A DNA stretch of 64,000 nt from assembly GCA_020639295.1 (NCBI GenBank), contig JACKGY010000010.1, positions 1-64,000 on the forward strand, given 5' to 3'. The stretch is from Planctomycetota bacterium. GTDB lineage: Bacteria; Planctomycetota; GCA-002687715; DRQF01. The notes beneath the pieces are model-generated. The model was not told the origin of the DNA. It worked only from the letters and a program-made list of their open reading frames with translations, and searched no databases. The position numbers were made by a program, and so were the translations under genes. The stretch's first letter is position 1. Every line of letters begins with the position of its first letter. Shown here in pieces: positions 32,322 through 41,514 of the stretch.

Positions 32322-33623
32322 TCAGCCCTCGATCGCGCCCAGTCGAGCCTCGAATCGGGCGACGTCCTCGGCGCGCTTCTCCTGGCGCGCGAGATCGAGC
32401 AGGGCCCGCAACGGCTCGACCAGAGCGGGGTGCTTCGGGCCGGCGATCTTCTCGAAGGCCGCCAGCACCGCCTGGTAGTCGGCCTCGGCCGCCCGGGGCT
32501 CGCCACGGGCCTCGGCGACGCGGCCCCGTTCGAGGCGGATCAACAGCCGCTCGGGGTCGGTGGCCGGGAGCTTGCCCTCGGCCAGGGTCATCGCCTCCTC
32601 GATCGCCGTGCGCGCGCGATCGAGGTCCTTCGTCCGGCGGCAGGCCACCGCCAGCCGCTTGAGCAGGCCGGCCGTGCGAACGAGATCGGGATAGTCCAGC
32701 GCCTTGGCCCGACGGATGGCCTCCTCGAGCTGGGCCGTCTCGCCGACCCGGTTGCCGCGCTCGGCCTCGATGCGCGCCAGACGCTCGAACACGGTCACGG
32801 CGTCGGGGTGGCTCTTGGTCACCTTCTCGAGCAGGTCGAGCCAGCGACCGCAGGCGCGCTGCGCCTGATCGAGGTCGCCGAGGGCGACCAGGCAGTCGAC
32901 GATGGCCGCCACGCCCTTGGCCGTGCTCGGATCGCCCTTGCCCTTCACCTTCTCGAAGACCGCGATCCAGCGCTCCAGGGCCGCGATGGCCGACCGCGCG
33001 TCGCCCTGGAGGCGATGGCACTGCGCGGTCTCCCAGAGAGGCTGGCTGATGTCGGCATGGAGCGGGCCACGCAGCTTCTCGATCAACATGACGTAGCGGC
33101 CGAGGCTGTCGATCGCGTCGTCGAGCTTCATTCCCTCCCGTTGCAGCCGCGCCAGCGGATGAAGGATGGCGAGCTGCCGCTCGCCGTCCTCGGGCGTTCG
33201 CTTGCCGACGATGGCGAGGGCCCGCGCATAGCTCTTGATCGCCCGGTCATCCTCGTCGTTGCGGTCCTCGAGCCGGGCCACCAGGACGATGTCGTCGACC
33301 AGCGTCAGGTCGTCCTGTTCGTTCACGGTGCTCTCGCGCTGGCTGAGCGCGGCGCGGGCGTCGGCGAGGGCCGTCTTCGGGTCGCGAAGCTGCTCCCGGA
33401 CCAGGGCGCGCAGGTGAAGGGCTTCCGCCCGCTCGACGGTCGCGCTCCCGGCCACCGCCCGGTCCAGGAGCTTCAGGGCCTCGTCGAAGTGCATGCTCTC
33501 CAGGGCGCCGCGCGCCTTGGCGATGAGTTCACGCGGACTCTCCTGGGGCTCCTGGGCCGGCCCCCGGCCGGCGAGGACGAGGAGGAGGATCAGGAAGGAC
33601 GTTCCCAGCTTCTTCGTGGTCAT
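32322..33623 (-). CDS. Secreted TPR-repeat protein
   Basis: The protein has 433 residues. The signal peptide is residues 1-24 (basic MTTKK start, LILLLVLAG core, cleavage near GPA-Q). The remainder is made of helical repeats of about 34 residues with TPR-like A/L/Y spacing (for example EALHLRALVREQLRDPKTALADARAAL). It is probably a periplasmic or surface scaffold for protein-protein contacts. It is monocistronic and convergent with the cytochrome gene across a terminator. No specific function. Confidence 0.75.
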   Translation of the reverse strand: MTTKKLGTSFLILLLVLAGRGPAQEPQESPRELIAKARGALESMHFDEALKLLDRAVAGSATVERAEALHLRALVREQLRDPKTALADARAALSQRESTVNEQDDLTLVDDIVLVARLEDRNDEDDRAIKSYARALAIVGKRTPEDGERQLAILHPLARLQREGMKLDDAIDSLGRYVMLIEKLRGPLHADISQPLWETAQCHRLQGDARSAIAALERWIAVFEKVKGKGDPSTAKGVAAIVDCLVALGDLDQAQRACGRWLDLLEKVTKSHPDAVTVFERLARIEAERGNRVGETAQLEEAIRRAKALDYPDLVRTAGLLKRLAVACRRTKDLDRARTAIEEAMTLAEGKLPATDPERLLIRLERGRVAEARGEPRAAEADYQAVLAAFEKIAGPKHPALVEPLRALLDLARQEKRAEDVARFEARLGAIEG

Positions 33624-33643
33624 GGCTCGAACCTCCGTGTTCC

Positions 33644-35503
33644 GTGACTCCCGCGTACCGGCGGGCCGGCGCTGGACTATACTACGGTGCCGGCGCGCGG
33701 GGATCGAACCCCGCCGCCCCGAGGCCCATCAAGGAAGTCCCGGCCATCAGCCCGCGATCCCGATTGCTCATCGTCATCGTCCTGCTCCTGGGCGCGACCG
33801 CGACCTGGGGGCTCTGGACCTTCCTCCATGACGACGGCGGCGGCCCAGGGCTCGCCGGTCCGGGCCCCGTGAGCGCCGAGCCGCCCGACGAGCTGAAGAT
33901 CAAGCGCAGCTCGGGACCCGGAGCCGAAGGGCCGGGCGAGGGAACCGCCGGTGTCGAGGAGGTCGGGGCGGGAGGCGCGATTCATGGCCGGGTGGTCGAC
34001 ACCGCCGGTGTCGCCATCGCCGGCGCCGAGTTGATCGCCGGGCGGCGGGTTCATGAGGTTCAGATCGAGGGCGGTTTCAGTGCTCGTTCGCGACTCGAGG
34101 AGGCCACGGCTCGCAGGGTCCGGAGCGACGAGGACGGGCGCTTCGTCATCGACGGGCTGCCGCGGGCCGGGGCCGGGCAGGGCCTGGTCATGGCGGCGGC
34201 GCCCGGCTACCGACCCGGTCTGGTGCAGGGACTCGAGTTCCCGATGGCCACCGAACGTGAGCTCGTCCTGCGCCTCCAGCCCGGTCGACGGCTCGTCCTG
34301 AGCCTACGCGATGCCGAGAGCGGACGGCCGGTCGTCGACGCGCGCGCGCTGGTCGCGGCGATGGGTCACGAGGAGGGCGACGAACTGCTCGATCGCTATC
34401 TGATGCAGGAGTCGCGCGCCGACGGCGACGGCCAGGCGCGCTTCGATCACCTGGCGCCGCGCCGCTACCGGTTGCGCGTCCTCGCCCCCGGCTACTTCGC
34501 GCCACCCGAACGCATCCTCCCGGCCGAGGTCGAGAAGCTGACGGTCGACCTCCGGCCCGCCGGCATCGTCTTCGGTCGCGTCGTCGATGCGCGCAACGGT
34601 CGCGGCGCCGAGATCCTCGAGCTCGGCGCGCGAACGCTGCGCAACGGAGCCACCGGCGACGAGCTGCCGGTGCTGCGTGGTGCGGCGGCGGCGGCGCGGC
34701 TCGGCATCGAGGTCGTGCCCGGCCTCTTCGCGATCGTCGACGGTCAGGACCCGGACCTCGTCATCGAGGTCCGGGCCAGTGGCCTCGCCGCCGGTCGCTT
34801 CACGATTCCCGAGCTCACCAGTGGCGAGCGGCGTCAGGTCGACCTCGAACTGCCGGCCGAGGCGCAGGTCGCGGGCCGCGTGCTCGCGGCGAACGGCGAG
34901 CCGGTCGCGGCCGCCCGGGTGTCGGCCTCGACCCCGGACCTGGAGGAAGCCGCCCCCGACGTCGAATCGGCGCTGCTCGCCGGCGAGTTCTCGCGGGTCG
35001 ATCCGCGCGGCCGCTCGCCAGCCTTCCGGCCCCGGCTCGAGAGCGAGGCCATCACCGATGCCGAGGGCCGCTACCGGCTCCAGGGTCTGGCGGCCGGAAG
35101 CTACCGGCTGCAGGCCAGCGCCCGCGGCCATCGCCCGGGCGCGGAGCTCGAGATCCTGCTCGAGGAGGCGGCCCGGCTCGCCGACGTCGACCTCGATCTC
35201 ATGCCGGCCGGGGCGCTCGCCGGGCAGGTGCTCGACGCCAGCGGCAAGGCGGTGGCCGGCGTGGAGGTGGCCTGTTTCATGCGCCTGGCCGAGGTCGAGC
35301 ACGCGGCCTTCGAGGGACTCTTCCAGGACTTCGTCGCCGAGCTTCGCACCGACGCCGAGGGCCGCTTCCTCTTCGAGGGCCTGGCGCCGGGCCCGGCCCG
35401 GGTCGAGGTCCAGGTCGTCAGCGGCGGTCGTGCCCGCAAGGTCGAGATCGAGGCCGGCGGGACCACCGAGGTCCTGATCCGCCTCGAGGCCACGGACCGC
35501 TGA
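33644..35503 (+). CDS. Membrane-anchored protein with carboxypeptidase-regulatory-like repeats
   Basis: The protein has up to 619 residues. The start is uncertain: GTG 33644 opens the frame, but a TATACT-like -10 box lies at 33678-33683, so translation may begin nearer TTG 33764, just before the hydrophobic RLLIVIVLLLG anchor. After a Pro/Gly/Glu-rich linker come at least four beta-sandwich repeats, seen as GxVxDxxGxxVAGAxV units followed by 'TDAEGRYRLQGL' or 'FLFEGLAPG' strings, the CarboxypepD_reg pattern. They suggest an exported surface or periplasmic protein. It ends directly against prmA (stops adjacent). Confidence 0.7.
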   Translation: MTPAYRRAGAGLYYGAGARGSNPAAPRPIKEVPAISPRSRLLIVIVLLLGATATWGLWTFLHDDGGGPGLAGPGPVSAEPPDELKIKRSSGPGAEGPGEGTAGVEEVGAGGAIHGRVVDTAGVAIAGAELIAGRRVHEVQIEGGFSARSRLEEATARRVRSDEDGRFVIDGLPRAGAGQGLVMAAAPGYRPGLVQGLEFPMATERELVLRLQPGRRLVLSLRDAESGRPVVDARALVAAMGHEEGDELLDRYLMQESRADGDGQARFDHLAPRRYRLRVLAPGYFAPPERILPAEVEKLTVDLRPAGIVFGRVVDARNGRGAEILELGARTLRNGATGDELPVLRGAAAAARLGIEVVPGLFAIVDGQDPDLVIEVRASGLAAGRFTIPELTSGERRQVDLELPAEAQVAGRVLAANGEPVAAARVSASTPDLEEAAPDVESALLAGEFSRVDPRGRSPAFRPRLESEAITDAEGRYRLQGLAAGSYRLQASARGHRPGAELEILLEEAARLADVDLDLMPAGALAGQVLDASGKAVAGVEVACFMRLAEVEHAAFEGLFQDFVAELRTDAEGRFLFEGLAPGPARVEVQVVSGGRARKVEIEAGGTTEVLIRLEATDR

Positions 35504-36382
35504 TCAGGAGAGCAGAAAGGCCGCGATGTCCTGGCCGACGCGGCGCTCGACCTCCGCGAGTCCGAGGGCTCCGGCGCGCGCGAGCAGCGCCGGGACATGA
35601 GCAGGGCGGATGCCGCCGATCACCAGTCGTCCAGCCGGCGCCAGCCGGAGGATCAGCGCCGGCAGCATCGGTTCGATGATCTCCCAGACGATGTTGGCGA
35701 CGATCAGGTCGAAGGGACCGTCCAGGGTCTCGACCGAGCCCTGATGGACGAGGAAGGCCGGCTCGGCCTCGCCGAGAGCGATGGCGTTGCGCAGGGCGTT
35801 GGCGCAGGTCGCCTCGGCGGCGGCTGCCTCGACGTCGCAGGCCTCGACCCGACCGGCGCCGAGGCGGCGCGCGGCGATGGCGAGCAGGCCGCTGCCGCAG
35901 CCGACGTCGGCGACGCGGTCGCCGCGCGTCAGCGCCGCCTCGAGCAGCTCGTAGCTGAAGCGGGTGCTGTCGGCGTCGCCGAGGCCGAAGGCCATGCCGG
36001 GCTCGATCACCACCCTCAGACGTCCGGTCGGGGTCTCGTCCTCGTTCCAGGGCGGGACCACGTGGAGGGCGCGGCCCAGATCGAGGGCCGGATGCCGCTC
36101 CTTCCAGGCCTCCTCCCAGTCGACCTCGCCGAGATCCAGCTGCGCGTGGCGGATGTCGCGCGCCGCGAGGCTCCGTCCGAGCGCGCGCGCCTCGTCGTCG
36201 TCGAGCGCGTAGAGGAGGAGATCGAAGCGGCGGGGATCGGAGGGCCGGGCGTCGCGCTCGGCGGCGTCGCGCGCCGGAACCTTCTCCTCGATCACCGCGC
36301 CGCCGGTCGCCAGGGCCAGGAGCTCACGACGGCGCGCTTCGGCCTCGCCTTCGGTCAAGCCGCCAAGTCGGAAGACGTGCAT
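35504..36382 (-). CDS. prmA: Ribosomal protein L11 methyltransferase
   Basis: The protein has 292 residues, typical of the family. It shows the N-terminal L11-recognition region with WEEAWKERH, the IEPGMAFGLGDADSTR motif, the SAM-binding DVGCGSGLLAIAA, and the post-motif IVANIVWEIIEPML. PrmA trimethylates ribosomal protein L11 with S-adenosylmethionine in the cytoplasm. The next genes on this strand are a HIT protein 7 nt upstream and, 42 nt further, a flavoprotein gene; they probably share transcription. Confidence 0.9.
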   Translation of the reverse strand: MHVFRLGGLTEGEAEARRRELLALATGGAVIEEKVPARDAAERDARPSDPRRFDLLLYALDDDEARALGRSLAARDIRHAQLDLGEVDWEEAWKERHPALDLGRALHVVPPWNEDETPTGRLRVVIEPGMAFGLGDADSTRFSYELLEAALTRGDRVADVGCGSGLLAIAARRLGAGRVEACDVEAAAAEATCANALRNAIALGEAEPAFLVHQGSVETLDGPFDLIVANIVWEIIEPMLPALILRLAPAGRLVIGGIRPAHVPALLARAGALGLAEVERRVGQDIAAFLLS

Positions 36383-36389
36383 GGCGCGA

Positions 36390-36734
36390 TCAGCCCGGAG
36401 GCCAGGTCATCTTGCGGCCGCCGAGCAGGTGCACGTGGAGGTGCGGCACCGTCTGCTGGCCGTCCTCGCCATCGTTGATCACCAGGCGGAAGCCGCCGTC
36501 GAGCCCGAGCTCCGCCGCGATCCGTCGGGCCACCACGAAGAGGTGGCCGACGATCAGGGCGTCGCTCGCCGACAGCGCCGAGATCCCGGGGATGGGTTTC
36601 CGCGGCACGACCAGGACGTGGGTGGGCGCCTGCGGGTTGATGTCGTGGAAGGCGCCGCAGACCTCGTCCTCGTGCACCATCCGCGCCGGGATCTCACCGG
36701 CGAAGATCCTCTCGAAGATCGTCTTGTCGCTCAT
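36390..36734 (-). CDS. HIT-family (HinT-like) nucleotide-binding protein
   Basis: The protein has 114 residues. The full histidine triad HLHVHLLGG lies at the C-terminus, with FHDINPQAPTHVLVVPRKPI in the middle and IFAGEIPARMVHED at the start, as in HinT purine nucleoside phosphoramidases. It lies 7 nt upstream of prmA on the same strand. Confidence 0.9.
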   Translation of the reverse strand: MSDKTIFERIFAGEIPARMVHEDEVCGAFHDINPQAPTHVLVVPRKPIPGISALSASDALIVGHLFVVARRIAAELGLDGGFRLVINDGEDGQQTVPHLHVHLLGGRKMTWPPG

Positions 36735-36776
36735 GGTCGCTCCTCGAAGGGATGATGACCGAGGTCCGCGACCCGG

Positions 36777-38189
36777 TCAATCGAGGATGGGTTCGGCCTG
36801 GAGCAGGCCGAGGCGGCAGAGCTCGAACAGCGCCTGGAGCAGACTCTGGCGCGAGTACATGAAGAGCTTCGGTTCCTGGGCGGCGAGGCCGACCACGTCG
36901 TCGGTCCACTCCGCCTGTTCGACCAGGCCGATCAGGGGCTCGACCGGCACCCGATGCACGCTCTCCTTCACCGGGCCGCCGGGCAGTCCCCAGCCGATCA
37001 CCGTCTCGAGCCGCGCGCCGCGACGCTCGAAGGTCTGGTAGCGACCGACCCGCTCGGCGACGCGCAGGCGCTCCGGCACCACGGGCTCGCCCGAACTCTC
37101 GAATTCCACGCGCACCACCTCGTGGCGGCGGCGCCAGAAGGGAAGGTCGGAGAAGCGCGCCTCGCCGAGGTAGAGGCCTAGCGCGGCGGCGAGTTCCTCG
37201 CGGTAGCGTTGCTCCTGACGGCGGCGTTCGTGGGCGACCAGGGCGGGCAGCAGGGACGGCGACTCGATCGCCGTGTTGACCGCCACGGCGCAGTTCTCAC
37301 CATCGGCCAGCGCGGCCGCGAGGTCGCGGCCCAGAACCGGGTCCAGCGTCGCCGCGCTGCTGCCGGCCATGAAGACCGGCCAGCGGCTGCCGACCAGGCG
37401 CGCGCCCGCCTCGCGCCGTCCGGCATCGTCCAGCTCGATCTCGCCGAAGCCGATGCCCGAACCCTCGAGGGCTTCGGCGATGACCTCGACCGGGTCCTCG
37501 TCCTGGCGCTCGCGGTCGATCACCACCTCGACCCGACCCCAGGCCCCGGGCATGCCGGCGGATCGCCAGCGCAGGAAGCCGAAGGGCAGGGCCTCGACCG
37601 CGTCGACCCGCGCCCGTTGTCCGAGGGCCCGGACCGGCGCCTGCAAGGCCAGCGATTCCGGCCCCGAGTGTTCGACCACGAGTGGCATGAGACGCGGATC
37701 GAGCCGACGGCCACAGGCCAGGACGATGGTCTCGGCGCGCAGGCGGATCTTGCCGCCGGCGAGACTGATCTCGACCATGCCGCGCCCGTCCTCGGGCAGC
37801 GCCGACTCGAGCCGCGCCGGCCCGAAGACCTCGACCCCGAGCGCGCGGGCCATGTTGCGGAGATCGAGGTCGAAGAGCTCGCGATCGACGCGCAGGGCGT
37901 AGTCGCTCTTCTCGAGCTTCTGTTCGCTGGCGCGGCCGTCGCCCCAGAGCAGGAGCCGGCGGCGCGGACAGGAGGTTCCGGCGTGACGGATGGCCGCCCC
38001 CAGGCCGAGGCGCTTGAGGAGCGGGCGATCGAGGTCGCAGACGTCGTCGAGATCCCAGGCGTTGAGCTGGCGGCCGAGTTCGACCATCGCCACCTTCCGG
38101 CCCCAACCGGACAGGGTCATGGCCAGGACCGAAGCGCTCGGTCCGGCGCCGATGACCAGGCAGTCGAAGTGGTTGCGCAATCGGAGCAT
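36777..38189 (-). CDS. FAD-dependent oxidoreductase/monooxygenase-like protein
   Basis: The protein has 470 residues. The N-terminal dinucleotide fold is CLVIGAGPSASVLAMTL (residues 10-26; GxGxxx variant). A second FAD motif is likely around GSRWPVFMAGSSAATLDPVLGRDLAAAL near 255-282, where the 'GD' loop of halogenase/hydroxylase-type flavoproteins usually lies. It resembles the geranylgeranyl reductase/tryptophan halogenase superfamily, but no K-x-x-x-S halogenase motif was seen. The substrate cannot be guessed. A 600-bp repeat-rich spacer lies upstream. Confidence 0.65.
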   Translation of the reverse strand: MLRLRNHFDCLVIGAGPSASVLAMTLSGWGRKVAMVELGRQLNAWDLDDVCDLDRPLLKRLGLGAAIRHAGTSCPRRRLLLWGDGRASEQKLEKSDYALRVDRELFDLDLRNMARALGVEVFGPARLESALPEDGRGMVEISLAGGKIRLRAETIVLACGRRLDPRLMPLVVEHSGPESLALQAPVRALGQRARVDAVEALPFGFLRWRSAGMPGAWGRVEVVIDRERQDEDPVEVIAEALEGSGIGFGEIELDDAGRREAGARLVGSRWPVFMAGSSAATLDPVLGRDLAAALADGENCAVAVNTAIESPSLLPALVAHERRRQEQRYREELAAALGLYLGEARFSDLPFWRRRHEVVRVEFESSGEPVVPERLRVAERVGRYQTFERRGARLETVIGWGLPGGPVKESVHRVPVEPLIGLVEQAEWTDDVVGLAAQEPKLFMYSRQSLLQALFELCRLGLLQAEPILD

Positions 38190-38438
38190 GGCAAACGGGC
38201 GGTCGCCGGATCGGTCCGGTGGTCAGGATCGCGAGACGACCTTCTCGAAGATCGGTCCCCGGCCGCGCGCCACTCCACGCAAAGCGCCCGGCTGGATGAC
38301 TATGCAGGTTCGATCCGCGAGGCGGCGTTCCTCGCGCTCTGACTTCTCCCACCCGCCTTGGGATCGGCGAGCACGCCGGCCGGCGGCCGGCGGACCTGCC
38401 GGCTGGGCAGCCGGCGCTCCGAAGCACCGACCGCTCGG

Positions 38439-38499
38439 ACTGTCGTACTGTCGTACTGTCGGACTGTCGGACTGTCGGACCGCGGAGCGCCTGCTCCGC
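38439..38499. repeat. 8-bp tandem repeat (ACTGTCGK)5 followed by a hairpin
   Basis: Five ACTGTCGT/ACTGTCGG units span 38439-38478. They run into GCGGAGC (38482-38488) and GCTCCGC (38493-38499), a perfect hairpin with loop GCCT. The same combination recurs at 38712-38763. Confidence 0.8.
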
Positions 38500-38711
38500 C
38501 CCCTCCTCCAGGCCGGCTGGGCAGCCGGCGCTCCGGGGTGCCGATCGCTCGGAATGTCAGCCGCTCGGAGCGCCAGCCGCTGGCTGGCCTAGTTTCCTCG
38601 GCCGATGCCGGCTGCCTCACCGGCGTTCCGGAGCACTAGCCGCTGGCGGGCCAGGTCGTCGCCGGGAGTAATCGGGCATTGAATGCGCAGCCGGCGCTGC
38701 GCGGTCCTTTC

Positions 38712-38763
38712 CTGTCGTACTGTCGTACTGTCGTACTGTCGGACCGCGGAGCGCCTGCTCCGC
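38712..38763. repeat. Second copy of the 8-bp repeat plus hairpin
   Basis: CTGTCGT (38712-38718) and three full units to 38742 are followed by ACC and the same hairpin (38746-38752/38757-38763, loop GCCT). The block differs from the first by repeat number only, which suggests slippage in a duplicated element. Confidence 0.8.
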
Positions 38764-38800
38764 ATCCACCAGGCCGGCGGGGCAGCGGGTGCGGAGCGGC

Positions 38801-39622
38801 TCAGCGGCCGCTGTTCTCGGTGGCGCAGAGTTCGATGATGCGATGGAGCTCGAAGCGGCGGACCGAGCCGTCGGTGAGGCACTGGACCATCAGGCAGTCG
38901 ACGCCCTGGTCCTTGCAGAAGGTGAGGGGCAGGACGCGCTGGGGGCGTTCGCCGTCATAGCGCATGGTCAGGGCGTCACCGCGATGGATCGCCTCGGGCA
39001 GATGCGCGAAGCGCGGCGCGAGACCGACCGTGCTGGGCGCGGTCACCTGATGATTGGAGCTGGTCGCGCGGCGCATCAGCTCTTTCATCTGCAGCGGTTC
39101 GATCTGGCCGATCAGGCGCACCATCAGGTTCATGACGTAGATCGAGTCGGCCATCGCGCGATGGTAGCCGGTCTCGGGAAAGCCGAAGTGCTCGACCAGC
39201 GTGCCCAGCTTGTAGTTGGGTACCGGCAGTTCGAGCAGACGGGCGAGGCGCAGGCTGTCGATGACCCGATTGGCCGGCGCGCGGTGGCCGCCACGCATCA
39301 GCTCGGTGCTGATGAAGGTGACGTCGAAGACCGCGTTGTGCGCCACCAGCACGTCGTCCTCGTGGAGCCAGTCGGTGAACTTGCGGCAGGCCTCGCTCGG
39401 GGTCGGCGCGCGCGCCACCATGGCGTTGTTGATGCCATGGATGCGGATCACCTCGGGGCTCATCGGACCGCCCGGGTTGGCCAGCATCGAGAACCGGGAG
39501 ATCTCGTCACCGGCACCGGTGAAGCGGATGCCGGCGATCTCGACCACGTTCGCCTGTTGAGGCTTGAGGCCGGTCGTCTCGGTGTCGAAGGCGACGAAGA
39601 TCCAATCCCTGGGGTCGCTCAT
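38801..39622 (-). CDS. DnaQ-type 3'-5' exonuclease with C-terminal WYL-like segment
   Basis: The protein has 273 residues. The DEDDh exonuclease is complete: FVAFDTETTGL (residues 9-19), VAHNAVFDVTF in the middle, and YHRAMADS at the end with the histidine and last aspartate. The C-terminal 60 residues (HRGDALTMRYDGERPQRVLP, then CLTDGSVRRFELHRIIEL) resemble a WYL domain, an RNA/DNA- or nucleotide-ligand-binding fold. Such a fusion is unusual. It overlaps the helicase gene by ATGA and is the last gene of the 38801-43247 operon. Confidence 0.8.
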   Translation of the reverse strand: MSDPRDWIFVAFDTETTGLKPQQANVVEIAGIRFTGAGDEISRFSMLANPGGPMSPEVIRIHGINNAMVARAPTPSEACRKFTDWLHEDDVLVAHNAVFDVTFISTELMRGGHRAPANRVIDSLRLARLLELPVPNYKLGTLVEHFGFPETGYHRAMADSIYVMNLMVRLIGQIEPLQMKELMRRATSSNHQVTAPSTVGLAPRFAHLPEAIHRGDALTMRYDGERPQRVLPLTFCKDQGVDCLMVQCLTDGSVRRFELHRIIELCATENSGR

Positions 39623-41514
39623 GAAGGGGGGGCGCTCTGCGGGGCGTCCGAACTCTCGATTTCTTCCAGCGCACGTGCGGCCGCCTCCGTGGCGTCGACG
39701 GCCGTCGAACGCTGGCGAAAATACCATCGCTTGAGGACATTCAGGTCGCCGAGCGGGTCGCGGCCCAGGCAGTCGAGCGCTTCCGGACGCGGCAGCACCC
39801 GGAAGAACAGGGGCGAGGCCAGCACGACGAGTTTGCGGCGCGCCCGGGTCGCCGCGACGTTGAAGCGGTTGGGCAGGAAGAGGAAGTCGGCCTCGGCGGC
39901 GAGGATGTCCGGATCGCTGATGGACATCGACAGGATGATCAGGTCGCGCTCCTGGCCCTGGATGCGTTCCACCGTGTCGACCAGGGGCAGATCGACGGCG
40001 CGGGGCAGGATGCGGGCGAGCATCTCGCGGATGCGGACGTTCTGCCGCCGGTGCGGCGCGATCACCGCGATCTCGGCCGGGTCGAGGCCACCGGCGATGG
40101 CGTCGGCGACCAGCGAGGCGGCCAGCGCGGCCTCCTCGGGCGCCTCCTGCCCGCGGCCCTCGTGACGGATCAGGACCAGCTGGACCGCGGGGTCGGCGGC
40201 GAGGATCTCCGGGTGTCGGCGTCCCGGGGCGAGGTCGAGACGACGACCGGCCGCCTCCGGCGCCGATTGCAGCCGGGCGTCGTAGAACTCGCGGCTCGGG
40301 AAGTCGACCAGCTCGTCGTTGAGCCGGAAGCTGCGATCGAGCAGCACCGCCTCGTGACCCGCGCGTTCCACCAGGTGCTGGAAGACGCTGATGCCCTCGC
40401 CCTCGCCCGGCCGCACCGTCGCCACCACCGGGGGCAGCTGGCGGTGGTCGCCGGCGAAGACGAAGCGGTCGGCCTGGACCATCGCCATCAACGCGGCCGG
40501 CAGCGTGAGCTGGCCGGCCTCGTCGAAGATGATCACGTCGAAGCGCTCGGGGAGCTGCAGGCCGTCGTCGCCGTCGAGCGCGCGGGCGAGCGGCTGGAAG
40601 GCCGAGTACTGGGTGAGCCCGGTGACCGCCGGCGTCGACTTGCCGCGGAAGAAGCTGCCGGGACTCTCGATCAGGCGCAGTCGCGGGTCGTCGGCGGGAC
40701 CGTGCCAGGCGCTGGTCTTGCCGATCTTCACCAGATCGGGGACGTCGGGGTACTTCAGGCACTCGCGCAGGACGTTGTTGATCGCCTGGTGGGTGAAGGC
40801 GCAGACCGCGACCCGGTCGCCCCGACGCACGAGTTCGCGGATCAGGAGCCCGAGGAGCCAGGTCTTGCCGGTGCCGGGCGGACCCTGGACGAGGGCGAAG
40901 TCCTCCTCGACGCCGCGCCGGAGCGCCTCGCGCTGCGCCGGGGTGAGGGGCGCCGGGAACTCGTCGTCGTCACGATCGAAGCTGCGCCCGGCGATCGGCC
41001 GTCCCGTCGCCTTGCCGGCGAGCAGGGCGCGGATGCGTTCGAGGCGCGGATGATCGCCGAGCCGGCCGCCGACGAGGCGGATCGCCAGGGTCGGCATCTC
41101 GCGGCTCATCCTCGCCGCCGGCAGGGTCTGGTCGAGGACCAGCAGATCGTCGATGCGGAAGCGCTGGCCGAAGCGCGAGCCCTGCTGGAAGCCGGGGCGG
41201 ATGATCATCCGTCCGGTGGCCTCGTCGATCGACTCGATGATGCCCTCCGGACCGCTGATCACGTCCTTCGGGGCGACCGTCATCGTGTTGACGTAGACGT
41301 GCTCGCCGATGCGGATCTTGGAGGGGTTGCGCTTGAAGGCCAGCTCGAGCCGGCCGGTGTCGGGCGAGCTGCGCAGCACCCGCAGGCCGGGCCAGCAGGT
41401 GTACTGGTCGACCCGGCGCGGGATCGGCAGGGTGATCTGGTCGATCACGTTGCGGAAGCGACTGCGGAACTCGGTGTCGACGAAGTCGATCAGCGGCTCG
41501 AACTCGAAGCTCAT
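39619..41514 (-). CDS. SF1 (UPF1/DNA2-like) helicase
   Basis: The protein has 631 residues. The first 190 residues are a beta-rich region with no known domain. Walker A is GPPGTGKT near residue 212, followed by motif Ia (AFTHQAINNVL), Walker B (VIIFDEAGQL), motif III (FAGDHRQLPPV), motif IV (DRSFRLN), motif V (DTVERIQGQERDLII) and motif VI (NVAATRARRKL). It is a SF1B 5'-3' helicase of the DNA2/UPF1 type. Overlap with the upstream nuclease (41511-41514) and the downstream exonuclease indicates one complex or pathway. Confidence 0.9.
   Translation of the reverse strand: MSFEFEPLIDFVDTEFRSRFRNVIDQITLPIPRRVDQYTCWPGLRVLRSSPDTGRLELAFKRNPSKIRIGEHVYVNTMTVAPKDVISGPEGIIESIDEATGRMIIRPGFQQGSRFGQRFRIDDLLVLDQTLPAARMSREMPTLAIRLVGGRLGDHPRLERIRALLAGKATGRPIAGRSFDRDDDEFPAPLTPAQREALRRGVEEDFALVQGPPGTGKTWLLGLLIRELVRRGDRVAVCAFTHQAINNVLRECLKYPDVPDLVKIGKTSAWHGPADDPRLRLIESPGSFFRGKSTPAVTGLTQYSAFQPLARALDGDDGLQLPERFDVIIFDEAGQLTLPAALMAMVQADRFVFAGDHRQLPPVVATVRPGEGEGISVFQHLVERAGHEAVLLDRSFRLNDELVDFPSREFYDARLQSAPEAAGRRLDLAPGRRHPEILAADPAVQLVLIRHEGRGQEAPEEAALAASLVADAIAGGLDPAEIAVIAPHRRQNVRIREMLARILPRAVDLPLVDTVERIQGQERDLIILSMSISDPDILAAEADFLFLPNRFNVAATRARRKLVVLASPLFFRVLPRPEALDCLGRDPLGDLNVLKRWYFRQRSTAVDATEAAARALEEIESSDAPQSAPPS

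Larger units (their letters stand above)
38190..38800. other. Repeat-rich intergenic spacer
   Basis: No supported gene. It holds two short tandem-repeat blocks listed below and two similar 45-nt segments (starting near 38398 and 38512) built around GGCTGGGCAGCCGGCGCTCCG-like palindromic words of under 20 nt. The composition is strongly G/C with many small hairpins. Confidence 0.6.

Noticed and set aside
33697..33716. A tRNA T-arm-like stem (GCGGGG...CCCCGC around TCGAAC) upstream of 33764
   Set aside because: No matching acceptor, D-arm or anticodon arm could be built on either strand.
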